DNA of 49,383 bases from a virus. Made by a program: the position numbers and the translations under genes. The DNA lies in IMG/VR virus record IMGVR_UViG_3300001472_005966, positions 3,796 through 53,178 of that record. One strand, written 5' to 3'. The notes below the pieces were generated by a model. It made no database searches and was not told where the DNA came from. It saw nothing but the letters and a program-made list of their open reading frames with translations. Within the stretch, counting starts at the first letter, position 1, and every line of letters starts with the position of its first letter. Shown here piece after piece: positions 25,906 to 35,041 of this stretch.

Positions 25906-28374
25906 ATGAAGCAAAGAGTAAATATAAAAACAGCTAAGCCAGACGACGCATTACGTGTAGGAGATTTTGCTTTATTACCGGATAATCCACAACCACCGGT
26001 AATCACCTCACACCCAATACGTAACTTTTCTCAATTAACATGGGCATCCGTATTGCCAGATGGTGGTCTAGCATTTAAAGAGGTTAATCCTATATTTGAT
26101 GTGTTTACTGTGAGAAAGGGTACACGAGTTAGGTTTGAATTCTTTTGTGTTGATCCATCTAATGTTAACAATATAAATGATATTTCAAGTTTGCAATTTG
26201 TATGGAAAAGAGATGGAAACTCCTTATTCACAATCAATAATCAAAACGATGGACTTGGCACAACTACTATAGAATTCTCAGAAGATCAATGCACCGGCGA
26301 AATTGAAGGTGAATATGTGTGTGAGATATCAAACGAGTTTGGCACATCTCAAACTGTACCTTTTACATTAAATGTACTGGATTTAGATAGTAGTGGATTT
26401 TTGTATACCAATCTAGTTAAAAATGGTGATGGAGAATTGGGGTTAGAACATTGGACAAGTGCAAGTGGCAAAATTTTATCAGTTGTTAGCAATACCTCAA
26501 AAAGATATAATCCTAACACAATGACAAGATACTTGTCTGATTATCCAGTCATTCCAATTAACGATCCAGAATACACGCCACCACTACCTTTTAGATTTAG
26601 CACTCAAACTAACAAATGGCAGTTATTTTATCCAATGTATAATACATGGGTTAATTCAGAGCCAGATTTGCTCAATTTAGATATACCAACATCTGACGCA
26701 ATGAAAGCTAAGTTAGCTAATTGGTACCACTACACTAGTATTAGCCGACGTGTAAGCATTATTCCAAATGAAGATATCAACAATGAAAACACACCTCAAG
26801 GATTTTTCCCTGCGCCAGCTTTTATTGATCGCTACAACAGAAATGGAAACACTCAAAAAGGCTTTTTTCCATTAGAAGAGGAGTTAAAGAAGGGAGTTAG
26901 ACCAACAAGCTATTTTACAAGAGATTTAATTGAGTTTAATGAAGATGAAGAGCATGAGTTTACACAAACAATTGACATTAGTGAAGCGGCTAGTTTGATC
27001 GATGGGCAGGTGGGGGGTGTTGACTACATGACAGCACAATTCTTTTCATATGTTGGAATTGCGTTAAGTAGATACAAAATTAGAGTAATACGAGACGGAG
27101 ATGTTGTAGAGTATCCATGGCTTGTTTATGATTACGAAAGCTATAAAAGCTTTTTAGCTGGAGGAGGAGTATCTCCTATTACTTGTGATCCATTAACACC
27201 TATTGAAATAATACCATGTACAGACGACACAACAGAAATTAGTATTAAGTATTTTGATCAAGAATTAGCAGAGAGTAGCGAAGAAATCCTAAAAGGACCT
27301 GAAGCTATTGATTTGTGGGCAGTAAAAGAGAAGGTAGATATTGGGTTAATGTTATTTCCAATATATGCTTTTTTTGATGATGATGACGATAACGATTCGG
27401 GTCATGATATACTAATCTATGGTCAAAAGTACACAAACACAAGAGCGTTATTTAAACTTTTGTCAGAGGAAGCTGAGAGTGGTTTAGGAATGTTTAATGA
27501 TGCCGTAATAAGCAACTCCACTGGTCCAGGAGGTGGTACAGCTGGACAGTTTACTGGAGTAATATCTCCCAACATTGATGACATTAATATTAGATTTTTA
27601 GCAAAGAGATATGGATCATTTTATTCACAATGGAACAAAGCATATCCCAAAAGTACGTGGATCAAAGAAACTGATTCAAATGATGCATCCGTACAACCTT
27701 GGTATATTGATATAGTAGATGATAAGCGTAAAGGACTTGCAGTTGATCAAGGTGCTGGAGCTGAAGCGTTTTTTGCTGTTGGAAGAGATATTGATATTCC
27801 ATTAGGAACCCGACAAATATCTATAACAGTAAAGTTTAAAAACGATACACCGTCTAGAAATGACAATTCTGCCACTTCTAAAAACTGGAACCGAACAGAC
27901 ATATACAACAATTTATTTAGTGTAGAGGGTACTGCACAAAATGTACCTCAACCATACTTTGCATATGGTGAGCCAAGGTGTGCTATCACAAAAATGAAAC
28001 TACAGCTAGTACCAAATAGAGACATAGCATCCGAAAAACACTCAACATTCACAATACCACCAAATAATGTTACTGTAGCTGGAATAGCAAAAAATCTAAT
28101 ACAGCAACCTTTATGGAATACAGCAGGCAAATCAGAATTCAAATACAAACTCATACAACCACAACCCCTTCCTGCATCGCCACAACCAACACTAGATACG
28201 GTTGAGAGCGGAAAACAAGATTACACAGATGCAATAGACGCAGGAAACTTGGGCGAATATACAAACCCACCTTCACGATTCTCTCCAAAAGAAGAAGCAG
28301 ATCTCGGAGAAGCTCAGATTAATCAAGAAGGTATTGATTTTGATAAGGGAGATGTGGACATAGAAGATCCGTAA
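25906..28374 (+). CDS. Large virion protein with Ig-like domain (paralogue of previous gene)
   Basis: The 822-residue protein has the same layout as its upstream neighbour: a Pro-rich start (LLPDNPQPPVITSHPIRN), an Ig-like domain at about residues 60-155 with QFVWKRDGNSLF and GEYVCEISNEFGTS, then DLDSSGFLYTNLVKNGDGEL, and later the strand IPLGTRQISITVKFKNDTP followed by ITKMKLQLVPNRD. Each has a counterpart in the 22565 gene. The two therefore seem to be a tandem duplication that has diverged strongly. An acidic stretch (FFDDDDDNDSGHD) is peculiar to this copy. The C-terminus is acidic and probably flexible. Role: baseplate or fibre component, inferred. Confidence 0.6.
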   Translation: MKQRVNIKTAKPDDALRVGDFALLPDNPQPPVITSHPIRNFSQLTWASVLPDGGLAFKEVNPIFDVFTVRKGTRVRFEFFCVDPSNVNNINDISSLQFVWKRDGNSLFTINNQNDGLGTTTIEFSEDQCTGEIEGEYVCEISNEFGTSQTVPFTLNVLDLDSSGFLYTNLVKNGDGELGLEHWTSASGKILSVVSNTSKRYNPNTMTRYLSDYPVIPINDPEYTPPLPFRFSTQTNKWQLFYPMYNTWVNSEPDLLNLDIPTSDAMKAKLANWYHYTSISRRVSIIPNEDINNENTPQGFFPAPAFIDRYNRNGNTQKGFFPLEEELKKGVRPTSYFTRDLIEFNEDEEHEFTQTIDISEAASLIDGQVGGVDYMTAQFFSYVGIALSRYKIRVIRDGDVVEYPWLVYDYESYKSFLAGGGVSPITCDPLTPIEIIPCTDDTTEISIKYFDQELAESSEEILKGPEAIDLWAVKEKVDIGLMLFPIYAFFDDDDDNDSGHDILIYGQKYTNTRALFKLLSEEAESGLGMFNDAVISNSTGPGGGTAGQFTGVISPNIDDINIRFLAKRYGSFYSQWNKAYPKSTWIKETDSNDASVQPWYIDIVDDKRKGLAVDQGAGAEAFFAVGRDIDIPLGTRQISITVKFKNDTPSRNDNSATSKNWNRTDIYNNLFSVEGTAQNVPQPYFAYGEPRCAITKMKLQLVPNRDIASEKHSTFTIPPNNVTVAGIAKNLIQQPLWNTAGKSEFKYKLIQPQPLPASPQPTLDTVESGKQDYTDAIDAGNLGEYTNPPSRFSPKEEADLGEAQINQEGIDFDKGDVDIEDP

Positions 28375-28388
28375 ATTATTTAACACAC

Positions 28389-28397
28389 CTATTTATA
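28389..28397 (+). promoter_or_regulatory. Candidate late promoter box
   Basis: CTATTTATA inside CCTATTTATATAAAA, the same 15 nt as at 10390 and 18579. The core begins 22 nt before the GTG start at 28412. Confidence 0.65.
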
Positions 28398-28411
28398 TAA
28401 AAGACAACTAA

Positions 28412-31400
28412 GTGGCATACGGATCTAAAAATATTAGTCAAATTGTTAGAGGTGCTTCACCTTCACAAGCTGTAAAGCAACAAGAGCGAGTACCCTTAAC
28501 ACCTCCACCAACATCAGGAGATACTTCAATAAAAGCTACAGCGGTAGTGACCTCGTCACGTGACCGCGAAATCCCGCAACAGGACAACACACGTCCAGTA
28601 CAGGCGTTTGGTACCAAACCACAAACACTAGCTAACTATCCAAATGATGTAGTTAGGTTAGACCTTTTTAATGCAGACCAAAACGGAAATACACTTAATT
28701 ATCTTGGAACGAATTACCGCGTACCAGACTTTACAATTGAAAGATTTAAGGAGGAGGGTAGACAGTCTAGCCTTTCAAATGATCCATCACCAAACGTATC
28801 CGTACTACTCAACGTAGAGGAAGATATACAAGAGTTAGGATACATTGCTGGAAGATATAAACCAGTATACAAGTTTCACAGAAACATATTAGGATCTGGA
28901 GATGGTCATAAAATTGTTGTACAAGAGATAAGTTCAAACGGACTAGAGGTAAGAGTACGACCAATACTATCATCCACTTTAGATAATACCAGCTTTTTGA
29001 ACCAATTTGAAACTGGTTTGTTTGTCACTCCAAAAAGCGAATTGCTAAGCAACCTTTACTTATTTAGAGAAGCCAATTTATTCTTCCCAGTTTTTGACTA
29101 TGTGCAAGATAAATTTACTGTAAACTCCTCTCCGTACAGTATAATATTTAAACTTGCTGCTCCTATTCCTCCATCCATTGTAGTTGGAGATGAGTTGTGG
29201 TTAGCGCAAGAAGTTAGTGGAGATTTTACCACAGACATAACACTAATACCACCTGATCTAAAACCTACAACTTTAGAAATTGCCTCACCAAATTTTGATA
29301 TATTAGCTAGAGTTAGGACTGGGATTTCGACTGAATATAAAGGTAAAGAAGCCCTTGTAGGAGCTGAATCTGGATCACTCAACAGTGTTTACTATCAGTT
29401 GCAAGATAGAATTTCAAGTAGCTCTCTAGTAGAGAATATAAGTATGAATGTTGATTTTCGCAAATATGAAAATTTCATAACTTATTCTAATGCCGAGTCT
29501 CGGTTATTTAATTTTAGATACAAACTTAGATTAATTGAATCCTATGATGCTCGAGTAGCAGCTCTGACTACCGACTTAAACGGATTACCAAACTCATCAA
29601 CATCTGCAAGCAACGCAGCACAAACAAACATACTAATAAACGCTAAGCGTAAAAGTTCTGTTATTGGTGGCTTTGATGCTTACGAACGATATTTGTATTA
29701 TGAATCAGCTAGCTATGAAACTAGCTCTTATGGTGAATTTTACCCATCAACATGGCCAAAATCCAACTCAACAAAGCCATTCACAAATTTGCCAGTAACT
29801 TCATCGGAAGCTGTTGAGTGGTATAATGGAGCTATTTCATCAGCAAGCCTATACGACGGCAATAATACAAATTCTTTGTTACGAAATGTACCTGCACACA
29901 TCGTGGAGGATTCGGATAACGAAACTTTTAATCAAGTTGTAAAACTAGCAGGTCATTATTTTGATGACATAATTCCTTACATTGACGAATATACAAATCA
30001 ATATAATAAAAGTCAAGAACTATCAGCTGGTTTAAGTAAGGATTTATTGTACCTTATAGGTCAAAACTTAGGGTTTGAGTTTGAAAATGGAGCTGCTTTA
30101 GATGATTTGTGGAATTATACATTAGGTACAGATGCAACGGGTAGCGTAAGCACACTATACCAAACGTCCACAGAAGATACCATGAAAGAGACTTGGAAGC
30201 GTTTAATTAACAACCTTCCTTTTCTTGTACGAACTAAAGGTACCGAAAGGTGTTTACGAGCTTTAATTACGTGTTTTGGAATCCCAGAAACAATCCTACG
30301 TATAAAAGAATATGGAGGACATGAGGGAGGTTTTGATAAAAAATCAGATCTTGTATATGATCGTTTCTATTACGCTTTTGTAGCTGGATACAATAGACAA
30401 ACCTCAGGACTACCAGCGCAACAAATTGAAGTACCGTGGCAACCATTAAGTGGTAGTAGTAAGTTTGCACAAACTATTGAAATGCGTGTCCGCATGGCTG
30501 ACAATCAAACCAAGAATCAAACCATTATGGAGGTTCCTGGCAAGTGGAAAATTGAAGCATTTCAGAGCGCAAGCAAAAAGCATATAGGAATTTTCTTAAG
30601 CGGAAGTGGAGCTGCAAATCAATGGGCTACTGCAAGTGTAAGTTCATCAATATACGATACTAACACAGAAGACCCATACACCGATCAAGACACAAGATGG
30701 CATCATGTAGCGTTACGTAGAGAGAACCAAACTGAATTATCTGGAAGTGATCAAACATACACTTTAATTGTCAAAACGTCACGATACAATAAAATAACAT
30801 CAACAACAACTGCTTCTTTGTTTATTGACGGAAATACATCTGAATCGTATAATGGAAGCTTTCTAACCACCGGATCTTTGTGGATACCTGGATCTGGAAG
30901 TTTTGAATTAGCAGACTCGCATTCAATGAATATCCTATCAGGTAGTGTTCAGGAATTTAGAATGTGGTCATCAGAGTTGCAAGATGCAATTTTAGACAAT
31001 CACACACTAACACCAACTAGCTTTCAAGGTAATACTGATGGCGTGTTTACTGGAAGCACTTCAAGTTTTGACAGCTTACTATATAGATTAACATTAGGTA
31101 CAGACAATAAAACAACGCTAGATGATTATTATCCAACAACTAGCAGCTTTAACTCTCAGCATCCTAATCAAAATTTAGTACAACCATCAGCATCTTTTTA
31201 CAACGTAACAAGCTCAGCTTACTTTAGAGTAATAGAACAAAACTCACTAGAATGGCCTGACTTAGGAGCAAACAGAAGTGTTTCCACAAAAATTCGCATC
31301 GACAACACTACTTTAGCTGGCAATCAATTATTTAAAGACAATAAAGTAGAAAAACCTCTTACCGATAACAACCCTCCCGACAATTCAAAGTTAGGTGTAT

Positions 31401-33073
31401 TCTTATCACCAACAAACGAAGTCAACCAAGACATTGCAGAGCAATTTGGTGGAATTAGCATTGATGATTTTATAGGTAATCCAGCACAACTAGGCTTAGA
31501 TGACTATACAGATTTGCAATCATTAGCCAGAGTTTATTCTAAAAAATACAAAGGAACAAATAAACCAAACGAATATATTCGACTACTACAACACTACAAT
31601 GCAGCACTGTTTAAGCTAATTAAGCAGTTCGTTCCATATAGAGCAAACACACAAACTGGACTGTTAATTGAGCCTACAATCTTAGAGCGTAGTAAATTAC
31701 CAACTCCACCCCCGGTAGCTGAAGATTTACTACTAACAGCATCTTTAGATTTAAGTCCAGAAAAAGTGTTTCCTATAAAAGGTGAGGTAGAAGATCCAAC
31801 AAACCAACCACTAACTCATTATGTGGCTGCAGCAACCATAGGAGGTGATCTATCTGATTATTTAGAAATTGAAGGAACAGCACAAGATTTATTGCCAAAG
31901 CAAAATACAGCTTCTATTGATCTCAACATACTAAAACCAACAGGCATATACGGTGTAGTTGCAGAAACCACTCCTCCTATTGATATGACCGGTGAACCTA
32001 CTGGAACATTCTTTGAAATGGTAGACGGTACTGCTGTAGATTTAGGAACTAATGGTGCAGGCCACAACTCACGATACGAAGGAAGTAAGTATATTTATAT
32101 GACTTACAATTCGAGTGGTAGTAATCCTCGAGTATTGAGATCTGTAACAGCAAGTCGTTATGACGCTTGGGAAGCAATAAACCCAACAATATTAACAAGT
32201 CGATTTAGCGAACGAAGCTCTCCAGACGAAGCTAAATATCAAAAAGACATTTGGAGCTACAAAGCACTTGAACAATTGTATCCCGTAGCATATAGCGGAA
32301 TAGTAACAGCAAGCATTAACACACTACTCACATCTTCAGCTGATGTCGATAAAAATGTATGGATAACTAATTTTGGCTTACGATTATCAAGCTCTTACGA
32401 TAATATTACACAATATGCTTCGCCATTTAACACTACAACGTACTGGCAATTAAGTGGATCCCGAAGTGGTGTAGATCCAAACAACGGACCTTATAACGGA
32501 TTAAATTTTAGAAACACCACTAGTGGACGCTTTACTGGATCAGTTTTGCTTAATAGCTTTTTTAGTGAAAGACAAGATGCATCTACAAAAGATTACCGCT
32601 ACAGAGTTTCCGGAAACTTTAGAACTTCAGCTACTGGCGGAGGTAATGACAATGCAGTAGTAACATTCCAGTTTGGAAAAGAAGGATCACAATATACAAA
32701 AGCTGTAAGCATTAGCGACTTAAATTTTGCAGTGACATCAGGAACAGGATCTTTTAATTTTATAACACAAGCAGATGGGCCAAATTTAGTAATTACAATC
32801 GAAACAAGAAAAATAGGAGCTGGATTTGTTGTGGTCAAAGATCTTCATGTGCAACCACTAAACTACTTCGAATCTGTGCAAGATTACCACTTATGGAATG
32901 CTAAAGGAATGGTGAATGCTCGATACGAAGGATGTAAACTAACATCTACAGATTATAATGTAGATAGTCCAGATACAGTAGATGGAGGACCGGTAATTAC
33001 AATAACAGAAGGTGGAGGAAAACAATTAGCAGTTAAACCAGGAAAGCAGGCAGGTACGTTTGATATTAGATAA
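28412..33073 (+). CDS. Giant baseplate wedge-like protein with P2 gpI-like segment and LamG domain
   Basis: The GTG start is the first one behind the late box and gives 1553 residues, the largest gene of the window. Residues about 505-635 contain HYFDDIIPYIDEY, then WKRLINNLPFLVRTKGTE and CLRALITCFGIPETILRIKE followed by YGG. The KGT...FG...EYGG arrangement resembles the P2 gpI/T4 gp7 tail module that packs against gp6. Residues about 684-865 form a LamG/concanavalin A-like domain (TRWHHVALRRENQ, ASLFIDGN, GSVQEFRMWSSEL). The remaining parts are beta-rich. It may therefore be the gp7-equivalent wedge protein enlarged by adhesion domains. The gp7 link is inference from a short motif and gene order. 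Confidence 0.55.
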   Translation: MAYGSKNISQIVRGASPSQAVKQQERVPLTPPPTSGDTSIKATAVVTSSRDREIPQQDNTRPVQAFGTKPQTLANYPNDVVRLDLFNADQNGNTLNYLGTNYRVPDFTIERFKEEGRQSSLSNDPSPNVSVLLNVEEDIQELGYIAGRYKPVYKFHRNILGSGDGHKIVVQEISSNGLEVRVRPILSSTLDNTSFLNQFETGLFVTPKSELLSNLYLFREANLFFPVFDYVQDKFTVNSSPYSIIFKLAAPIPPSIVVGDELWLAQEVSGDFTTDITLIPPDLKPTTLEIASPNFDILARVRTGISTEYKGKEALVGAESGSLNSVYYQLQDRISSSSLVENISMNVDFRKYENFITYSNAESRLFNFRYKLRLIESYDARVAALTTDLNGLPNSSTSASNAAQTNILINAKRKSSVIGGFDAYERYLYYESASYETSSYGEFYPSTWPKSNSTKPFTNLPVTSSEAVEWYNGAISSASLYDGNNTNSLLRNVPAHIVEDSDNETFNQVVKLAGHYFDDIIPYIDEYTNQYNKSQELSAGLSKDLLYLIGQNLGFEFENGAALDDLWNYTLGTDATGSVSTLYQTSTEDTMKETWKRLINNLPFLVRTKGTERCLRALITCFGIPETILRIKEYGGHEGGFDKKSDLVYDRFYYAFVAGYNRQTSGLPAQQIEVPWQPLSGSSKFAQTIEMRVRMADNQTKNQTIMEVPGKWKIEAFQSASKKHIGIFLSGSGAANQWATASVSSSIYDTNTEDPYTDQDTRWHHVALRRENQTELSGSDQTYTLIVKTSRYNKITSTTTASLFIDGNTSESYNGSFLTTGSLWIPGSGSFELADSHSMNILSGSVQEFRMWSSELQDAILDNHTLTPTSFQGNTDGVFTGSTSSFDSLLYRLTLGTDNKTTLDDYYPTTSSFNSQHPNQNLVQPSASFYNVTSSAYFRVIEQNSLEWPDLGANRSVSTKIRIDNTTLAGNQLFKDNKVEKPLTDNNPPDNSKLGVFLSPTNEVNQDIAEQFGGISIDDFIGNPAQLGLDDYTDLQSLARVYSKKYKGTNKPNEYIRLLQHYNAALFKLIKQFVPYRANTQTGLLIEPTILERSKLPTPPPVAEDLLLTASLDLSPEKVFPIKGEVEDPTNQPLTHYVAAATIGGDLSDYLEIEGTAQDLLPKQNTASIDLNILKPTGIYGVVAETTPPIDMTGEPTGTFFEMVDGTAVDLGTNGAGHNSRYEGSKYIYMTYNSSGSNPRVLRSVTASRYDAWEAINPTILTSRFSERSSPDEAKYQKDIWSYKALEQLYPVAYSGIVTASINTLLTSSADVDKNVWITNFGLRLSSSYDNITQYASPFNTTTYWQLSGSRSGVDPNNGPYNGLNFRNTTSGRFTGSVLLNSFFSERQDASTKDYRYRVSGNFRTSATGGGNDNAVVTFQFGKEGSQYTKAVSISDLNFAVTSGTGSFNFITQADGPNLVITIETRKIGAGFVVVKDLHVQPLNYFESVQDYHLWNAKGMVNARYEGCKLTSTDYNVDSPDTVDGGPVITITEGGGKQLAVKPGKQAGTFDIR

Positions 33074-33093
33074 CGTTTTTCTTAATAACTGCA

Positions 33094-33101
33094 TATTTAT
33101 A
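33094..33101 (+). promoter_or_regulatory. Candidate late promoter box
   Basis: TATTTATA inside TATTTATATAAAACA, matching the three best copies from the second base of the box on. It lies 33 nt before the GTG at 33127, the longest distance among the nine copies. Confidence 0.55.
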
Positions 33102-33126
33102 TAAAACAAGATAAAACTTATTACAC

Positions 33127-33873
33127 GTGGGATATTTAGATAATACAACCGTCACAGTAGACGCAATCTTAACCAATAAAGGACGAGAGATCCTGGCGGC
33201 AGGAGGCCGACTAAACATCGTAAAATTCGCATTATCAGATGACGAAGTAGATTACGATTTATGGAATCCAGCTCATACATTAGGGACTAATTTTTATGGC
33301 AAAGTTATAGAAGACATGCCAGTTTTAGAAGCACTTCCCGATGAAACGCAAATGTTGCGATACAAGCTAATTACTTTGCCTAAGGATGTTATCGGTATTC
33401 CAGTCATTAGTGTTACACCATCAGCTGTAACATTCACATCTCTAACACAAGAGATAACTGTTGCGCCAAGCACACTAAACTTGCAAGGTGCTAATTCTAC
33501 AAATGGATACACTTGTATTCTAAGCGACGATACTGTTGCAACTTTAGAAGTAGCTCCAGATGGTGCCGTATCTAAAGCACGAAGACAAACATCAGCTATT
33601 GGAAGCAATCCAGGAAACGCAGATTTATCAGCAGCAGCAACTAGCTTTATAGATGACGAAATTACTGGCACCTCAACGACTGGTAAAACAATTACTAGAA
33701 CTGGAAGCAAGTTTATTATTAAAGCTAAGCCACAAGCTGATACAACCAAAACCGTAAAAGCATTACTTACAATTGTAGGAAACGAAACTGGTGGATTTAA
33801 AACAGTAGTTGTGACTGTAGATCCAACTCAATTCACAACATTAGACATCACTACAGCAACATCTATTAGATAA
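33127..33873 (+). CDS. Structural protein, probable baseplate/fibre connector with Ig-like part
   Basis: The 248-residue protein starts at a GTG with GYLDNTTVTVDAILTNKGRE and LNIVKFALSDDEVDYDLWNP, a conserved-looking N-terminal module of about 90 residues. The rest (about 95-248) is Thr/Ser/Val-rich with strand-like segments (VISVTPSAVTFTSLTQEITV, GYTCILSDDTVATLEVAPDG, KTVKALLTIVGNETGGFKTV) that look like one or two Ig-like or Big-type beta sandwiches. It has its own late box and is followed 11 nt later by another structural gene. The role as virion component is inferred from content and position. Confidence 0.55.
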   Translation: MGYLDNTTVTVDAILTNKGREILAAGGRLNIVKFALSDDEVDYDLWNPAHTLGTNFYGKVIEDMPVLEALPDETQMLRYKLITLPKDVIGIPVISVTPSAVTFTSLTQEITVAPSTLNLQGANSTNGYTCILSDDTVATLEVAPDGAVSKARRQTSAIGSNPGNADLSAAATSFIDDEITGTSTTGKTITRTGSKFIIKAKPQADTTKTVKALLTIVGNETGGFKTVVVTVDPTQFTTLDITTATSIR

Positions 33874-33884
33874 ATAAAAACAAA

Positions 33885-34964
33885 ATGGCAGAAATATATA
33901 AAGATTTTCAAGGAGATGACATAGTACCTGGAGATACTCAAACAGTGTCACAACCAGTATGGTCTGAAAATATGAATCCATATTCACAGTCTTACGGTGG
34001 ATCCTATGGAATAGGGTTCTTTACATCATCAGCACAGGTGTCGCAGTCTGGTGATTATTATGTAAATACATTTCACAGAAATCCACAAGACACGAATGAG
34101 TCAGCTACTGCAGCTGTCCAGTTTGCTGTAGCTTATGGAAACAGACTAGGAAGCGGGTCTTTTGGAGATCCTAATACTGTAGGACAAAACGCAAACGATA
34201 CTCCTACCAGAGCAATATACTCACAATACCGAAACCAACTCTTACCACCCACAGATACTGCATTTACTTTTGGAAGTGATACACCTGACGATATTTTAGT
34301 AATTAATGTTGCTAGAGCTAGATTCAGACAAAAAATTGATCCAGGAAACTGGGAGTTAAGAATAGCATCTGCATCAGAAGCCTTAACTGCTTTTAATGGA
34401 ATCAACTCATACCTAACATTTATTGATAATAGTGGAGAAGAAGAAACACCTACAGTAAACGAAGCTGGACGTGTAGTTGGTATTTTTAGTGGCTCCGGAG
34501 CTGTAACAGCATCTAATACTCAGTATGGATTATTTTATCCAGATCATGGTGTGTTAGTGTTTAACGCAACAAGACTAAAAACAGAGACAGGGATGGACTT
34601 TAATACTGGTAATGCAACAACATTATCAGCAGCTGGAACACAACCTAAAAACTCTGTAACTGCTTCAATGTACATCTCAGCATCTACATACTTTGCCGCA
34701 AGAAGCGAAGAGAAAATAACGTCTACACACTACTTTGTCCGTGTAACGAATAAGAATTTTAATTTTTCAAACAATCCAACCTTTGTATCTGGAAGCACTG
34801 GCCAATTTAAACATGCAAGCATGTTGAGAAATCCAAGTGTATATGTTACAACAATCGGAATGTACGATGACAATAATAGACTGGTAGCTGTAGCTAAATT
34901 AAGCAAACCATTACTAAAAAGCTTTAACAGAGAGGCGTTAGTGAAGGTTAAGCTAGACTACTAA
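33885..34964 (+). CDS. Structural protein sharing a C-terminal domain with the next gene
   Basis: The 359-residue protein has an N-terminal region rich in Tyr, Gly and Ser (NMNPYSQSYGGSYGIGFFTS) and a middle part with DDILVINVARARFRQKIDPG and NWELRI. The C-terminal 85 residues (about 275-359) contain YFVRVTNKNFNFSNNPTFVS and PSVYVTTIGMYDDNNRLVAV, then AKLSKPLL. The gene at 35042 ends in a similar domain (EFNRSNNPTV, PYVTAIGLYNEYGEMLAVAK, then LGFPLKL). The shared ending suggests a common attachment point in the virion. A rho-independent terminator follows 25 nt after the stop, so this gene closes a transcription unit. No family with known function is recognised. Confidence 0.6.
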   Translation: MAEIYKDFQGDDIVPGDTQTVSQPVWSENMNPYSQSYGGSYGIGFFTSSAQVSQSGDYYVNTFHRNPQDTNESATAAVQFAVAYGNRLGSGSFGDPNTVGQNANDTPTRAIYSQYRNQLLPPTDTAFTFGSDTPDDILVINVARARFRQKIDPGNWELRIASASEALTAFNGINSYLTFIDNSGEEETPTVNEAGRVVGIFSGSGAVTASNTQYGLFYPDHGVLVFNATRLKTETGMDFNTGNATTLSAAGTQPKNSVTASMYISASTYFAARSEEKITSTHYFVRVTNKNFNFSNNPTFVSGSTGQFKHASMLRNPSVYVTTIGMYDDNNRLVAVAKLSKPLLKSFNREALVKVKLDY

Positions 34965-34988
34965 AATCACATAATCAAACTAGCCAAT

Positions 34989-35016
34989 AATCCCTTTCAA
35001 CATAATGGAAGGGATT
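34989..35016 (+). terminator. Hairpin terminator
   Basis: AATCCCTTTC and GGAAGGGATT flank the loop AACATAAT. The stem has ten pairs, one of them T-G. A short TTTGCTTT run follows; the T-tract is weak. It sits between the stop at 34964 and the late box at 35030, as expected for the end of the tail block. It is the only clear hairpin I found between genes. Confidence 0.65.
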
Positions 35017-35029
35017 TGCTTTATCGACA

Positions 35030-35037
35030 TATTTATA
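35030..35037 (+). promoter_or_regulatory. Candidate late promoter box
   Basis: TATTTATA, 12 nt before ATG 35042 and 13 nt after the terminator hairpin. It lacks the downstream AAAA of the best copies. Confidence 0.5.
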
Positions 35038-35041
35038 TGTA

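Noticed and set aside
32093-32100. TATTTATA inside the giant wedge-like gene
   Set aside because: The core is present, but it lies about 1 kb before the next start and lacks the flanking AAAA, so I do not count it as a promoter.
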